DNA of 64,000 nt from Channa striata (lineage: Eukaryota; Chordata; Actinopteri; Anabantiformes; Channidae). This document shows, in pieces, positions 1-15,400 of the stretch (position 1 is its first letter; each line of letters begins with the position of its first letter). Made by a program: the position numbers and the translations under genes. Location of the stretch: contig CM065182.1 in NCBI GenBank assembly GCA_033026295.1, positions 17,978,215 to 18,042,214 of the forward strand. The letters run 5' to 3'. The notes below the pieces were generated by a model. The model was not told the DNA's origin and ran no database searches. It saw only the letters and a list, made by a program, of their open reading frames with translations.

Positions 1-340
1 TTGTTTTCTTTGTCCTTACAATTATTGTTTTAGCACACAGTTGTTTTCCTTGCTCTAGGCAGTTTGTGACAAGAAAAGAAAATTTTGGGGAAGTTAAAAG
101 TTCAGCTTATTGAAACTTGTGCAGTCCTAATTTGCACAAGGTACCAGTTAAGATCAAAGTGAGAAAATGTTCAGTTAGAAAATGCACTGATCTTCCTGAA
201 AAACGAGTGAGTTTTTCTCATTCATTGCCCCAAGTTGTTTCTAATACATTTGACCAAATTTGACCAACATTGGGTCAAGTTCAGCAACGTTGTGTTTGCA
301 CTGGTGGCACAACAATTAGTGACATCCGATCTCTCCTTAG
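1..340 (+). other. ABR intron (5' part cut by window edge)
   Basis: AT-rich intron sequence leads to the acceptor at 339-340. I see no gene or recognisable repeat in it. Confidence 0.8.
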
Positions 341-462
341 GCTCGTCAGCTGGTGAAGGATGGCTTCCTTGTGGAAGTTTCTGAAAGTTCCAGGAAGCTA
401 CGACATGTCTTCCTCTTCACTGATCTGCTGCTCTGTGCCAAGATGAAGAAGACTGCTGTGGG
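341..462 (+). CDS. abr: ABR exon: start of PH domain
   Basis: The acceptor ctccttag ends at 340 and the donor GTGAGT starts at 463. The exon enters in phase 0 and leaves two bases of a Gly codon. It encodes ARQLVKDGFLVEVSES, then the KLRHVFLFTDLLLCAK strand typical of the BCR/ABR PH domain, which follows the DH domain. Confidence 0.94.
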
Positions 463-3400
463 GTGAGTCTTTTATTCCTCTGTCCAAAGTATCAAAATGG
501 TGGTTTACTACAGGCGAATCGAATGCATAACTTTCAAAATCCATTCTATATTTCCAATTATACTTCATATTCATTTTCCGCAAGCATATCAACCCTTGAC
601 TGTTGAGCATAATGGATAAAACTAGCACTGCTCCAAAGATCTCTGTCTTCCTCTGTGTTCCTCTTCCTGTTCTTGGTTCTGCAAAGCAGCAGGGTTTTTT
701 AAGCATAAGAAGCGGATTGTGTATCTCAGGAACCTGTTTTAGCTAGAGGGAAAGTAAAACAGAGAATATGTTGTTCTCTTTGTCCACAGATTAAATATCA
801 CACTTGCACGACTGAATGTCACTCACCTTACGGTCACAGAAGGCACTGTTAGTCTGATTGCATTTTTGTCTCTCTTTGAGACATTCAGCATTTGTCTGTG
901 TATAGCCCCCCATCACTTGGAAGAACACATAACTTTTCCATAACTACCAAACCCATAAATCAGGTTATTATGGTCTTTAATGTTCTCTCAGGAGTCCACC
1001 TATGGACTACAGTTGCACACTTGTCTTTCTGTAGTTGTGAGGATAATACCAAATTGTTAGGTGATTTTAAACTAAAATTTCTCCACACACACACATGCAC
1101 CGCTCTGTTTATGTTGTTTCTGTCCCATTTACATTTTGCACATATTGTGTGGATCAACATAATGTTTAGCTAATTTATTGAAATTTCAAAACTTATTTTA
1201 GACACTTGAACTATAACACTTCTAATCCAGTGATTTTGGAAGCTCATTTGGTAGAAGTTACAACTTTTGGTCTTCCTGATGGGCTGTACACACCTGTAGG
1301 CTGTTTATGTTATTACTCCTAGATCCTCCTAAACATCATCAGATTAGATGAGAAGAGACTTTGGGAATGTAATTGAGTTATTAAGAAGCAATAGTTGTTT
1401 TTCATCAGCTAATTTTGCAGAATGTGTTCAACTAAAAGGACATAACGACATTTACAAAAATTTGTTTCTATGTGCTGTGGCTGAATGAAGGTTTTTCGTA
1501 TTGCATTTTATTCACTGATTATACATAGTTGACTGTGAAGCACCCAGGAAGACAAATGATTTCACTCATGTCTCATTAGTGGTAATGAAGTGAAAGTTGT
1601 GCTCTGCTGAGCATGTATCATTTTCATTAATACAGCTTTGTGACTAGATGAAATGGCTGTAAATGATTCATTACTTTGATGAGTTAATATCAAATTAGCT
1701 CTGATATCAAACAAACACATTTTAAAGCCTAAAACTAATACACTTAGGAGTGTGTCAGTTAAATTGTAGTGCTTAGCAATAGACCTAATAGTGTGTGAGA
1801 ATGTTGCATGTCTTGAAACTTATTGTTTCTCTTAGGTCATTGTATTTTCATCCCTGCATCCTCCTAATCTTACCCTTTTTGTCCATCTGCAGTCGTCATC
1901 AGCAATATGAATGCAAGTGGTACATCCCGCTGGCAGACTTGACCTTCCAGACCCTGGATGAGTGCGACCCTTGCCCCAGCATACAGGTCCTGCCAGAGCA
2001 TGAGATTGAGGAAATGAAGATCAAGATCTCAGTCTTAAAGAGTGAGATACAGAAGGAGAAGGTAATTCAGGTGTATTTGTATTGGCATGTGGAGCCTAAT
2101 CTATTACCATGGCTTTGAATGGCTTAGTCAGAAAAACAGTTTTTTTATTTTTAAAAACAACACTTTTAATTTTAATATTGCCTCCTCATGAGCTCTGTAA
2201 GGAAATGCAAAATAAGTGCACACTACTATACATGTACATGTGATTTATCCAAGATGAACACAGTTTACACTCACTCACACTAAATTCTGCAGCTAGTACC
2301 AAACTGTTTTCCTGTTGAAACATTTAGAGATATATATACAAACAATGCCGGAACATTTTATTTTAAAATTAGAACAGGAAACCTCTCTTCTCTGAGTGGG
2401 TCTTTCCATGATTCCTCACAATTAATCGTTAGCTCTTATTGTTTTTAAAATCACTAACTCGTTACTCTCAGGGGGTGGAGGGCTATTTCCAGCGGTGTTT
2501 CCAGTAAACTTTGATAACCATCTGTTTATCAAGGGCCACAGACTCTCATGAAAGACTCTCAAAAATCAGTAATTCTTAATACAAGGAAACACTGTGGCTT
2601 ACTTTGAACTCTTACTTGCAATCCACACCTTTGTTTGTGTTAGACAGGATCAGCCACGTAGAGGGAAACTCAGGCACTTTTGAGAACAGACACAGAGGGA
2701 ATGCAATGTAATATAGATCCGTTAACTATAACTGTGAAACTCAAAACAAGACTTCAACTTGTTTTTTCTTGAAGAAAATTCATTTCTTCTTATCTGCATT
2801 TTGTTACGTCACTGAGATTGGCATCAATGCTGAACATACTATCAGCCTTTCTCTGTATCTATCGGTGCTGAAACATTTAGTTGTTGACATGGGGCGGGAA
2901 AAAACTGTTATAAGTATGTATCACAGTACGCGCCCACGTCCATGCCTGAGACACACCAAAGTCTCCTGGACCTGAGAGTTCCTGTTATTCCCCTCTCACA
3001 GCATTAAAGTCGCCCACTCGAGGCACAGCAACCGACCGCGGCTGGTACTGAAGCCAGAGGAGCCCAGCGCTGCGAGAGTTTTAGTTGATTGTATCCACAC
3101 TCTGACTCATGGCTTCCTGCTGAGGGCTACAAGGATGTGTGCGTTTGTTTTTCTTCAGTGCTCACATAGAACTGGCATCCTTGAAATATATATAAATACT
3201 CTGGCAGCACAAAGCACAGTTTCAGAGGACTACTCCTGGATAATAGTATTTAATTAATTTCAGGGACTTGAGACCAGCAGTAGTCATTAAAGATTGTTTT
3301 TAGCAGTCAGTTTATGTCTTGATCTTACTTTTTGGCAACACTTCCGTAACCCAAAGTTATTTAATCTTCAATGAAAACAAACTCGGGGAAAGAAAAAAAT

Positions 3401-6400
3401 GATTCATATTTATAAAGAAGAGGTTGTTCCAATAATGTGGAAATGTTGATGGGAATTTTTGAACCTTAATTGTGTTGACAAATATTTATGTTGCAACACG
3501 AGAAAAGGAAATTAGTAGATTCAACTGTTTATATTATGTGTCATACTTTTGAGGTTAAGTTTTTAATCTACATTTCCTTTATTTGAAGCCTTTCACAGAT
3601 TGTTATTGGGAAGTTTCTGGCTGTCGACTTCATTTTTAAAAATCTCATAATAGAATCCCATATACATCCACACCACTAAAAGAATGCTGTGTTTGATGGT
3701 ACATGTAGTGCTTGCTGTTTACTTTGATACTGAAGAAACCAACAAATGTGATTATTTTTGTGTGTAGAAAGCACCAAAAGGTCAGAGTCGTGTGGAGCGT
3801 CTAAGGAAGAAGATGAATGAGCAGGAGTCTTGGCTGCTACTGCACTCGCCCACCATTCCTTTCCGCATCCACAACAAACATGGAAAGGTAATTCTGTTCC
3901 GTTCTCAGTTCATACAGCTGCAATGCATATGTCGCACCACTAGAGGGGGGCATTTACTTTTTTAAAAGAATGAAGGGAAAAAGACACTTGAAGATTTAGA
4001 TTCCAAACCCAAAATTTTACAAAACTGTAATTTAGAGATTTCAGACCAGAGTTTTTCTTGTGGTTTTCCACTGACTTTTTACACATGATTTTAGGATGTT
4101 TGACATAAAAGTAGTTAATGGTGTTTATTCTGTGTGTGTCCAGAGCTACTTGTTCCTCCTGTCCTCTGACTATGAGAGGTCCGAGTGGAGAGAAAGCATC
4201 CAGAAACTTCAGAAGAAAGGTAACCCTGATCCTCAGCATGTTTGTTCTTTTGTTCGCTCTTTCTGGTCTCGGAAAACCGTATGTATTTCATCTTGCAGGG
4301 GTTTTAATGCATTTAACCATGCTGCACGCTAAAACATGAAGATCTGACATCCGTCTATGACTGATGTGTGTTTTTCAGATCTTCAGGCATGTGTATTAAG
4401 TTCTGTTGAGCTCCAGGTCCTGACCAGCTCCTGTTTCAAACTCCGAACTGTCCACAACATTCCTGTTACCAGTAACAAAGATGGTAAGACGCACACAAAA
4501 ATGTTTTTAATTTCTAATGTTTGGGCTCTTTGTCTCTTTTTCTAATTTTTTCTTCCATCACAAACACACAGTAACCCATTGCTCATTCTTCTCCCCTCTG
4601 TTTTGGGTTTAGATTTACACAAAAGCGCCTATTACATTCTCACCACAAAAAAAGCCACATAATGAGAGAAAGGGGCCTTGCAGGAGATGAATCTAGGTTA
4701 CAATATGTTTCTCATCTAGCTCGTAGCAGTCAGTGCCACGCAGTATGTTGGCGGTGGCCTGCACTGAGCTCTCAGCTTCTATATGTTTGTTTTTGCTTCA
4801 CATCTCCATACTCCATCGTTTTCAGAGGCTGGTGGTGACATTAAAGCCATCTGGCCGACCTACTCTGATCTCCTTGAATGCCACGAGGGTCTCTGCTTAC
4901 ACACACACACGCACAACACACATGCACGCACAAAACCACAGATCAGAGAGAGAGCTGTATCAGTTCACTGAAAGGCACGTCGTCTTAGTCTTCTTTGTGC
5001 TGACCAAAAAGGTCCACGTTTGCTTCTTATACAAGAACAAAAGTTATTTTGGGATTCAAGCCCTTTAAACTGGTGATTATAGAGGTTTGGAATTTTATGT
5101 TAATTGTACATGTAAAATTATTGACAGACACATCAAGACACACTGTAACAGAGCAGTGCACACTAGAGGAGAATTTCACATAATACAACAATTTAGTGTG
5201 AACTAGTTTAGTTTAGTTTAGTTTTGTTTAAGTCTAGTAGGCCCTCCCGTTCTTAGCAACAGTATGTCTTGCCTGTGCAGGCTTTTTTGGAAGGGCAGGT
5301 GATTGTCTCTTTTAAATCTCTTTTATGTTTAAGTTCTTTTTTCAAATAAAGACTTTGTCAGTATCTTCTTAAATTTTTATTTTCTATCCAGAACCTTTCA
5401 AGCATTTGTTTAAAAAAAGAATAAATAATAAAACTATCCAACATGATTTGCTTTAAATTAGTTCTAGTCAGAATTTGGTTAAACTTTGGTTAGTTTTCTC
5501 TCATTCTTCACCTTTACCTCCACTTCCTTCTAAAATGTATTTTTACTGTTTTTAGGCTCATTAGTAAAGTAGTTTTATTTATGAACGTTAAACACTTTGC
5601 CACTTCCCGACTACGCTCCTGACTTCGTTAACCCTTCATATATATACAGTATCCTCTATATACCGCACAGGGAGAAATCCATAGTTTTGTTTTGGTTTGA
5701 TATTTTCATTGTCTCCGATATCCCTGAGCGTTACCACAGAGCTTAGGTCCAACATCCTATATCAGGCCTTTGACCCATTCCTCATTATAAGGCAAATATA
5801 AATACACACATACACCTGAGTGACATGAGATGCTGGGAGCACAGTAGGGGTTGAAATGGAGACCAGCTGGCAAAGGAATGTTAACTATGGGGGATGGATG
5901 ATATTGCAGAGACCCTGGAATATTCACACTTTTATTGGACTCTTTAGAAAGACACATTATCACATAGTAAAGCTTTCTGTTTGCTGTTTGAAAGAGATTT
6001 CAGTGGAAAGATCGGATTTCCATTTTGTTCTAAAAGCAGCACAAAGCAGCCACTGAAACTGAACCTTTGATCCATCACCTGGTGAAACTCCTCTGCTTTT
6101 ATGCACCACACACACGCAGCAAATGCTCTACTCTCAGCTGTCTACACTGGAGTCCTGTAGCCCCTGATCAAAGTTTATTTACCAGGAAACACTCTTGCTT
6201 CACAGGCCTTAAGCAAAGCAAGAGTTTAGCCCTTCGCGTGTCTGTCGCTAGCACAAAGATCAGGCCACCCAGAGAAACTCCAAGCATGATCCGCCACATG
6301 GCACACATCTAATTGATTAGCCGATTATTAAAAACTTTAAATAATAATTGTAGACTTAAATGTGAAAGTGAAGGGATTGTCTAGACCATGGAGATCATGA

Positions 6401-9400
6401 TCATTTTATGATCTTACTCTGATCTTTCTGAAATTTTTAACTCTGTCCCCTAAACTGCATGAATGGGCCCTAAAAGAGCTTGTTTATGCCAGATGAGGGC
6501 TGCCTTTATAGGTTTGCTGTATATTTGTTTAATTTATAACCCAGAATCACTATTAAGGCCACCTTTCTGCTCTGTTTGTTGGAAATGAGATTAACAGCAA
6601 TTATATCATAGCAGACAAAACATTTAGGAAATATTTATATGTGTTGTATGTTTACATCACTGCTGTTCTGTGTCTGCAAACCTCTATTCTACTGCACTGG
6701 TAATTACAGTATGCCACCATATTTACTCCCAGAACTGGACTGTAACTGCTCCATGTGCTTGTTTTCCAGATGAAGAGACTCCTGGCCTGTACGGCTTTCT
6801 GCATGTGATCGTCCGCTCTGCCAAAGGATTCAAGGAGTCAGCCAGTAAGTTGGCCATGAACGGCTTTTTCTTTTGAGCACACTTGTGCACACACTCTGGC
6901 TCAGCATTCCCCCACCCGTAGCTGCTGTGCATTGTCTGCCAGCAAAACACATGATCCAGTCAGTCACTCCAGTCTGCACATGCAGTTTCCATCTTATCAT
7001 GGCCAACACGGAGATGGCCAGATGGATGGAGGACAGATCAAGATGCCGAATAGGAGAGAGAATGTAGAAACCACATTGGGATAATTGTGGTATCGTCTGT
7101 ATTGTTTGTTGTGACAAATGACACAATAACAGTCTAGGCAAATTAAAAGGAAAGTAAAAGACTAAAAACACACAGACACCTATTCAAATAATATTTCAAG
7201 CATTGTCTATGTTACTCAAATGTTCCTTCACATAACAGTGTCTTCACACAGGCCTGTGTGTGTGTTTGTAATCACCAAAGTATGATGTTGGCAGGGCCTG
7301 TAGAGGCCGTTTTAGACGTGTCAGTAGTGGACAGCTGGCGATTTGGTACACTTTGTGCTTTGTTGCACAAGCACCAGTTCAAATATCAAATATCTGGAGA
7401 AGAGACAGAGAGGGAAAAATATGATTTCCTCAGTTACCATGACAGCCTTCAGTATATGAAAGCTGTCCTGCCAGAATTTCCTGTGTAATGGATTGGAAAG
7501 CTCTCTCCTCTGAAAGCCCGTTTGATCCTCGATGGAGTGCAGAGAGCTGAGGGGGTTTAAAATGGAAGAAGGTGCATGTTTGTGCATGTGCATAGGGAAC
7601 TTGGGTAGCTTCACTGATACATTTTGATGTCAGTGTGTTGTGCGTTGCATGCAAAGCATGGAAGTAGTGTTGATGATAGTGTTGGTAATGATGATAATGA
7701 CTAGCACAGAACTTCCCCCTAAAATAATGGGTACGTTCTCTGTTTAATGGAAAATAAAGTGTAAATTGCTAAATTTAAAGATTTGTAATTGTAATTGTCC
7801 TTACGATGAAGTCTAACCTACTTTACTACTAAATTCTCGCACATCTTGAACCTCTTTGTGCCAGGTGAAGGGAAAAAGCAAACACTCCTCTTCCCTGACT
7901 GCAGCAATACAATGAACCACAGAGACGACACTGTCAGAAAGCACTGACATTCACAAACATTACACATTTTTTTCCAGTTTGCCTTTTAATAATGAATTTG
8001 TAGTGTGCTGAGTTTGACATTTGATGTCGTTTCACTTGCATTATTCTTAATTGTTCCACTGTCTCTACATTCCTTATTCTGCTGATTTCCGAGTTCTAAA
8101 CACACACATTGTTTTAGCATTATTGTGTTTGTGTGTTTTTTTTTTCCAGCATATGGAAATTATTATCATCTCAGAGTGTAATGAAAAGAAAGTGGTTGTT
8201 TAGTGGTTCAGGTTGTTAAGTAGATATGTAACATCCACAAAAGTATTTTTTATTTTTTTTGGTTCCTTCTTTTTTGATCAGAAAATCACATGAGTGTATA
8301 AAAGAATATCTTATTGGAGCCGTGTTATTTATGTTACAGCAGTCCTCCCACCCCACTCCCTACCCCAGTGGGAAAGGGCTTTAAATTCAGCTCAGGGCAA
8401 AGTAGTCAAACTGGGTCAGAGAGAAGGGAGCTGGGAGTGGAGCATCTCCCAAAAAACTCAGTTAAAAAGTCAGTGGAAAGCGTGTTGGGAGAGAGGTGCA
8501 AAATATGTCACTGTGCTTTCAGTTATTTTTAAGTATGTGTGAGTGTCAGCCGCTCGGTTCCAACTGCTGCTGCAGCTTGATCACCCATGATACATAGGAA
8601 CAGATAGTACAGATCCAAACTGATTTCTTACAACCGAGAGATCTCAGAGTTAAGGGTGTTTTAAAGTAGTAGCAGTAGTACCCAAAACTTATAGTAAAAT
8701 ACAAGTTATACATTTCCTCTTGTAACTCAAACTCTTCTTTTGTTCTTGATTCCAAATGATTTTGTCACTCACCACTGTTCCCATAAAAATTAAAGGCTAA
8801 ACTCTTCTGCATGTAATCGAGTCCAGCCGTGGCTGCATGCAATCACTGTTTTCTCCCTCTGGATTCTTTGAAGGCAATTACATTATGCCTCGTCCCTCCT
8901 TACTTTGGGCTCTTAGAAAAGCATTTTCTCCTTCAGCCTTCAAACGAGCATATAGACAAACAGTTGTTGTATACTGTAGCTTGTGGCTGTGACTTGTTGC
9001 TGTAGAAGCACTAATTAGTTTATCTCATTATCACTTTTCTCCTAATTTTGTGAACCTGCAGTTTGACCCAGCCACACAGCCCTGGGCAAAGATTAGCCTC
9101 CTGCATAAGAACACACACACACACACAAAAAAGAGCTGGAGCCCTTAACTAATTAAGATGGAGGAGGATAGTATCCATTAACCCCTGCATTTAGGGGTCA
9201 GAGACCCCATGCTGTCCAATTTATCCCCTCATACATTGTGCCTGATGGTGACCTGCCAGGAAAAATAAAAACTCATGGAGTTTAGCCTCCTTTAGGCTGT
9301 CCTACTTACCAAAGCCCTCCTGGATCCAGTGTTAGGACTCTAAATATTCTCTCTTTGGCCTTGTTTCAATTTTAGGTCTGGATACATAAACCCATTTCAC

Positions 9401-12400
9401 ATCGAAAAAAGATATAAATTTCCAGATTAATGTAAGAGCTGCCCAGGGCTATGAATACACAACTTCTCTACTCATGAGAGATGAGACAAGAAAAAGAGAG
9501 GCTTCATCTCACAGTGGTCAAAAATATAGGCAGGCTCCACGTAAAAGAAACAAAACACAACAACCAACGACTCATTTTCTGGTTATAGGAAAGCTCCAAA
9601 GAGGATCACAGCTCTGCGGCACAAAAAATAGTTTCTTTATTGAAGCACGCTCTGACAGGTAGATTGTGTTTCTAAGATGTTGAATGTCAAGCCAGAGGCG
9701 ACGACCATGAGCTGCTATGCTTCCGTATGTAGGAAGTCTACAATAACTACTTGATTTTATAAATATCCCCCAGATGGTCAAACTGAATTCACCTCCACTG
9801 AACTTCCCTCATACCACTGCCACTAATCTCTTCCTCATTGGGAGTAATTATGCCAGAGCCTTTCAGGATGCTGAGAAAACAAACGAAGGAATGAACCCAG
9901 ATGGAATGAAACTCTATTATATTGTATCATCCTGTTAGTGAAACTTACATGGCTGTGTGTGTGAATGTTTGCAGTCGTTGCTCAACTAGGTGGTATAGCT
10001 AGTAATAGTAATAATCTGGAATGTTAACCATGCACGTGTTCAGTTAATGTTTTAATGCTGTTGCCTTTGAGGTTATAGTGTAAACGTGTCATTTTCCAAG
10101 TATATTTTTAAATGTATACAAGCTTCAACCAACTCCCCTTATTCCTTCACCCAATCCTGGTGACATTCTGGTAAAAGGTTGAGCTGTACATCAATCTATC
10201 ATGCTGTCAGACTGAGGTGAACCCCCTCATCCAGGTTGGGGGATGTAGCAGACAGCTGGCAGCATGGTCCACAAGAACAGCTACAGCAGCATTTAAAGAA
10301 ACACATTAACAGACTTAATTGCTCTGTGTAAGGGCCAAGCATGAGCAGATCCCAGGGGAGGGACGGCTGCAGTATGAGGATGTAAAGAGTGGAGGAGGGC
10401 TGGCACTACTGAATGCGTACGCTGGCAGGAGCTTGACGTCTGCCAGCTAACAATCATATTGAGATTTTGAAGGGCTGTCTTCCTTTGATGGAATGAAACC
10501 TTTTGCATCTCATTGTCATAAATTAGCTACTAGAGGTGGACTCTCATGTATCCTGTAACTGTGAAAACGTTGCTTAAAACTTCTGCAGAAAGTTCAGAGT
10601 TCGGTGGTGGATGACACTTATGAAAAAGCATTGTTACCGCTACATGATGTTGACTTCTGCTGAGCTTTATTGATGATATATCAAATCACATGCTTTTTCA
10701 AATGCTAAATTTAAGAACCTTTGTTCTGTATGATGTGCCTTTCTTTTTTTTCGTCTTTTTTTTTTGTTGATTTTGTTATTTGCTGAACCTTTTAGAACAA
10801 AACAAAAAACATGAATTTGTGTTGATTGGTAGAAAATAATTGGAACATTATTCACTGAGGAGAGGTTTTCATCCTGTGACAACTGAGAGCCTATGCCAGA
10901 TGTCATAGAGACAGAGGCAGGGTACACAGGTCTCCAGTCTATCTCAGGGCCAACATACATAGAGGGACATCCACATACACACAGCCATTTACACTCACAT
11001 TCACTCCCAAGGGCAATTGGAGTCATCATGTAACCTAACATCAATCTAGTTGGACTGTGGGAGGAAACTGGACGACCCTATGAAAAGCCACACAAGCACA
11101 GTGAGAACATAAAAGGCCGCATCCAGCGCGTAGAAGGAACCAGGGACCTTCTAGCTGTGAGGTGGTAGCTCTCACTTCTCCACCACCTCAATGCTGATAA
11201 AGGATGATAAGAATGTAGCTTGGCTCACAAGTTATTATAATATCTTTCTCACTTTTAAACCACATACGAGTAAAGCACTCAAGTAACCTAGATTTGTTTT
11301 TTTCTTAAAGATTTTTTAGTATCTGCAAGCCGCTCGCAAACTGCAGTCCATTCATGTAATTTTATTTTTTTTTTCGCCACATCTGATGGATCTGTCCACT
11401 TTCTGTGTTTCCTTTCAGATCTATACTGCACCCTTGAAGTGGACTCATATGGATACTTTGTTAGCAAGGCCAAGACACGAGTCTTCAGAGACACCACAGA
11501 GCCACAGTGGAACGAAGTCAGTTGCCAAGACATCTCCCAATTACTGTCCACTCACAAAGCCACACCAAAGTAAACATACAATTCTGTTTTTGTGTGTCAT
11601 TCACCAGGAGTTTGAAATCGAGTTGGAGGGCTCCCAGTACCTGAGGATCCTTTGTTACGAGAAGTGCTACGACAAGAGCATGCTCAACAAAGACGACAAC
11701 GAGATTGTGGACAAGATCATGGGGAAAGGGCAGGTCCAGGTAAGAGAACTGCTGCACGCAGGCCGGAGAGAGAGCGAGATGTCTGCATCCTCTCTGGGAG
11801 AATCACATCATCGGGTTCATGTTGATTATTGTACAGCAAAGTGGTTTTGTCATGGTGGCTGAAAAAGTGTTTTTAAAGGGGGTTCCCCAGTTTGTTATGA
11901 GAAAAGTGCCTATAAAAATTCCTCCAAGACTCTTTTTACTACATGCTGCCTACACAGTGGAATCTGTGGGTTTTTTTAGCGCTGAGGCAAAATGTTGCAA
12001 TCGTTGTTTAGGTTTTACAGGACTGCCTACAAGGCTGTCAGATGTTCCTTTTTTCCACAACTTCCTGAAAAAATCAGTTTCATCAAGTGACACTTGACTT
12101 CTCTCACCTTCCTCCTCTTTCCAGTGAAATTGCTGGTGCTACACTAAGCAGTTCCCTATTGCCTGCCCTGTAATTATCCGTATGACTTTATGCATTTGAA
12201 TCAGCTCTGAGGGTTTTAGGTGATCCTACCGTCAATTAATGCCCTCAGGTGTTTTTGTCAAGCAGTGCATGTTTCACTGCCACAGGGAAACTCAGAGGAG
12301 GTTATTTTTGCTTCTGAAAATTTTTAACTCTTTGTATTTAACAGAAAACATAAACCAGGTCACACATTTCACAATTTGTTTGTTCCTGCTGCACATACTG

Positions 12401-15400
12401 TATTGCAGCTTAACCTCTGTAGTCACAGGTAAAAACCGTATTAGTGACAGTTGTCAGTGGGTATACATATCTCCTGTCTAACAGAGAGAGAAAGTGGGTC
12501 AAACATGAATCGCTTACGTACCGTTGCATTGAAAAGGACAGGATGCATCTCAAAAATATCTTATAAATCATGCATTTTTGAGCAGGTTTGTTGTTTCTCT
12601 TCCGACCAAAATAAAAAACTAACATCCACCAGATGGTTGGTGTAGCATTTGTTGTATTTGCTAGTCACCACCACCTTTTCTGCTTTTCTCATTCCTTTTG
12701 ATTGTATTTGTCCTTGAAGGTTGCCTTTGATTCCCTTTGAAGAGCAAATGGGAATGAGTGTGTGTGGAACACACTCCTCAGTTGTTAGACAGAATAGATT
12801 TTTTACATGAAAAACATACATAATTCCCTTATTACAACAGGAAGCATTCCATCTTTTCACAGGAGGTTCAGTAGTTCATCAATTGTTCAACATTTTATCT
12901 CATATGACAGTAAGACCAACCCTCTGGTATGGCTGCCAGTCAAAGAGACTAATGCTGCCACTGCTGGGAACATCCACTTCCAGCCAACAACAGCCAAGAA
13001 AACAAATAAATGCGCCACATGCTCACTGACTATCTGTGAGAAGGGGGTAGAAATGATGAAGGAGAATGGTATGTTCTGTCCCAGATTCTGAGAGGGTGGG
13101 AATGGCGTGTAAGGTTGTTGGGATTTAGCCTGTGTAATTGGTCGAAAAAAGAAAAAGGATTACTTTAGAGAAAATGTCGTCAGTGGCTCTGTTGAAATGT
13201 GATCAGTGATATTAGAGGCGCTGATTGTCCACACTTGCTGGCAGTAGAACCCAAAAGTACATTTAACTACATGACATCATCACTAGTAACAGTTTACATT
13301 GAGCCTATTAATATACCTAAATAATGTCTTAGCCATGGTCATTTCTGTGTTTATTTTATGAATGTTATCACAACAAACTCACAAAAACTGACTTATGTCA
13401 GGTGTTTTGCAATAAACCAATATCTCCTATCAAACTGATGTGCCAGGCAACAGTATCTGGCTAATGCCCTGAAACATGTTTTCAGATAATTAGCCAGATA
13501 TGTCAAGAGCGCATATCTAAGGAGACTTTCACTTGGACCCGTGTTGTTTTCTTTCCCGTTGAAGCTGAGTTTCGAAGGAGGCTTCAGTGTTTTGCTTTTC
13601 TCTCTGGAGACCATCTGATTTATTTAACAAGCTTGCAGTATACCGACTGACCCTAAATGGCCATATTGGGCCTGACGTTTTTTTCTTTTTTTAACCAACT
13701 ATAGTTAATTCACTTTGTTACAAATGGAAAAGTTGATTGGTTCTGTCATCACTAGATGTTATGACCGGAGACAAAGATTTATTATATATTCTTAGTGACC
13801 AAGGAAACCTATAGGATTTTATAAACGGTCTTTTCAGTAAACAGTATGTACCTTTATGTGTACCAGGGTATATGTTGTTTGTGATTTCCACTAGTGAGCA
13901 ATTGCACCCACAACCAGAAAAACAGAAGAAAAGGCAACAGTAACAGAAATGTTAATGTCACTGAGTTACTGGTCTGCAGGGGAAATACCACCATCTATTT
14001 CCAGCACTTCCCCCGAAGCGCATAACCTCTGATCTCTGAGGTCATGTTGCTGATCCTCCATTATAAAACAGCAGTGCTGGGGCTAAACTCCTCCTCATCC
14101 CTGGAACTGGGACACATCTTGACACAAATGGAGTCTTAAAGAGCAATTTGGAAAGATGATCACTATCAGCTCCCAAAGTTGCCAGCTAAAGAAAATCACT
14201 GCCTCCAGCGTTTGATTCCACAGGCATGTTGTCACTGAGTCTTTTGTTCTTGGATGTCCTCTGGCTAAATAAAGTTTTCTTACAGATGGTCTGACCCCAG
14301 TGGCAGTGACAATAGATTAGAGATGCTTTCAGTCTTTAACACTTCATTTTAATGAGATATTTTTTATTCACAGACTCTTCAGGGTCAGATCTGTAATGCT
14401 TCACAAATCTCTGCTTGCTAAGATTGTGTTGCTATATAGGGAAGCCAAGTCCTGAACGGGTTTTTAGTGGAATGTGCACAGAATCTCCAGGTCTGCCTCA
14501 TGCATTGTGCAAGTTCTTCTAAGTGACCCTTACGTGTCGGCTGTGGCTTGCTATACTTGTATTCAGAGGACTGGTTATATAACCGTTTAGGTTAACCATC
14601 TCAATGCTTTGTGTATCAGAAACGCATCGCATTACCCAGCGTCAGCAATGCTTTCATCTAGTAACCCAGGCATCACAAACCCCTTTCCACCCTCCTGTGG
14701 GCTTACCTCCAGTGCCAGAACTTTTCAGAGAAATTGTGTGTCTCTGTTGCACTGTTACCTGAGGGAATAGCTTCCCTTTGTTGGCTCCAGATAGGCACTA
14801 TCTTTCTTTATCTCTCATTTCCTTAATCTTCTGTAAAGTGTGACTCGTAGGTGAAAGGGACAGGCCTATGTTGTGTTCTTAAAAATGAGGAAGTTGTTGT
14901 ATTATACATATTTGCAATGTGTCAGCCTCATCAGCTTTTGGAGTAGCAGCTAATAACATAGCTGACCAGAGCCATTTAGAGACTTTAAAACCCTCAGTGC
15001 CTGTTTGCTGCAAATAGACTAAAAACTTCTAAGCTCCTCTTACATCAGTATGTCTGTTGTTATTTGTCTGGTGATTTGCTAAAATGCGAGCAAATATTAA
15101 ATGACATCATGCTAGTGTTTTATGCCTTGTTTACCTCTTCCAAATCCCATATTTAATGGAATGTAGATCCAGCATGTGTAGCAGAATAACCCCCAGATCT
15201 ACAGCCACAGTGTTAGGAACCTCATATTGTGTCAGTAACAGAACTACATGTTCTCTCCAGTGTCCTGATCTGTATGTACCCAGGGTACATAGCTGCAGCC
15301 ACATTTGATTATCCTATTATTCCTTCTGAGTCATCTAACATCTTCTATAATGTCCCCAGCAAACGAACACCTCAACTTTTAACCCCCTCCTTCCCCTCCT

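Larger units (their letters stand above)
6845..11418 (+). other. ABR intron with CA repeat and an interspersed repeat
   Basis: A 4.6 kb intron within the C2 coding region. It contains a 17-nt CA run (9111-9127) and an old interspersed repeat (10885-11190). The rest is unremarkable AT-rich sequence. Confidence 0.85.
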
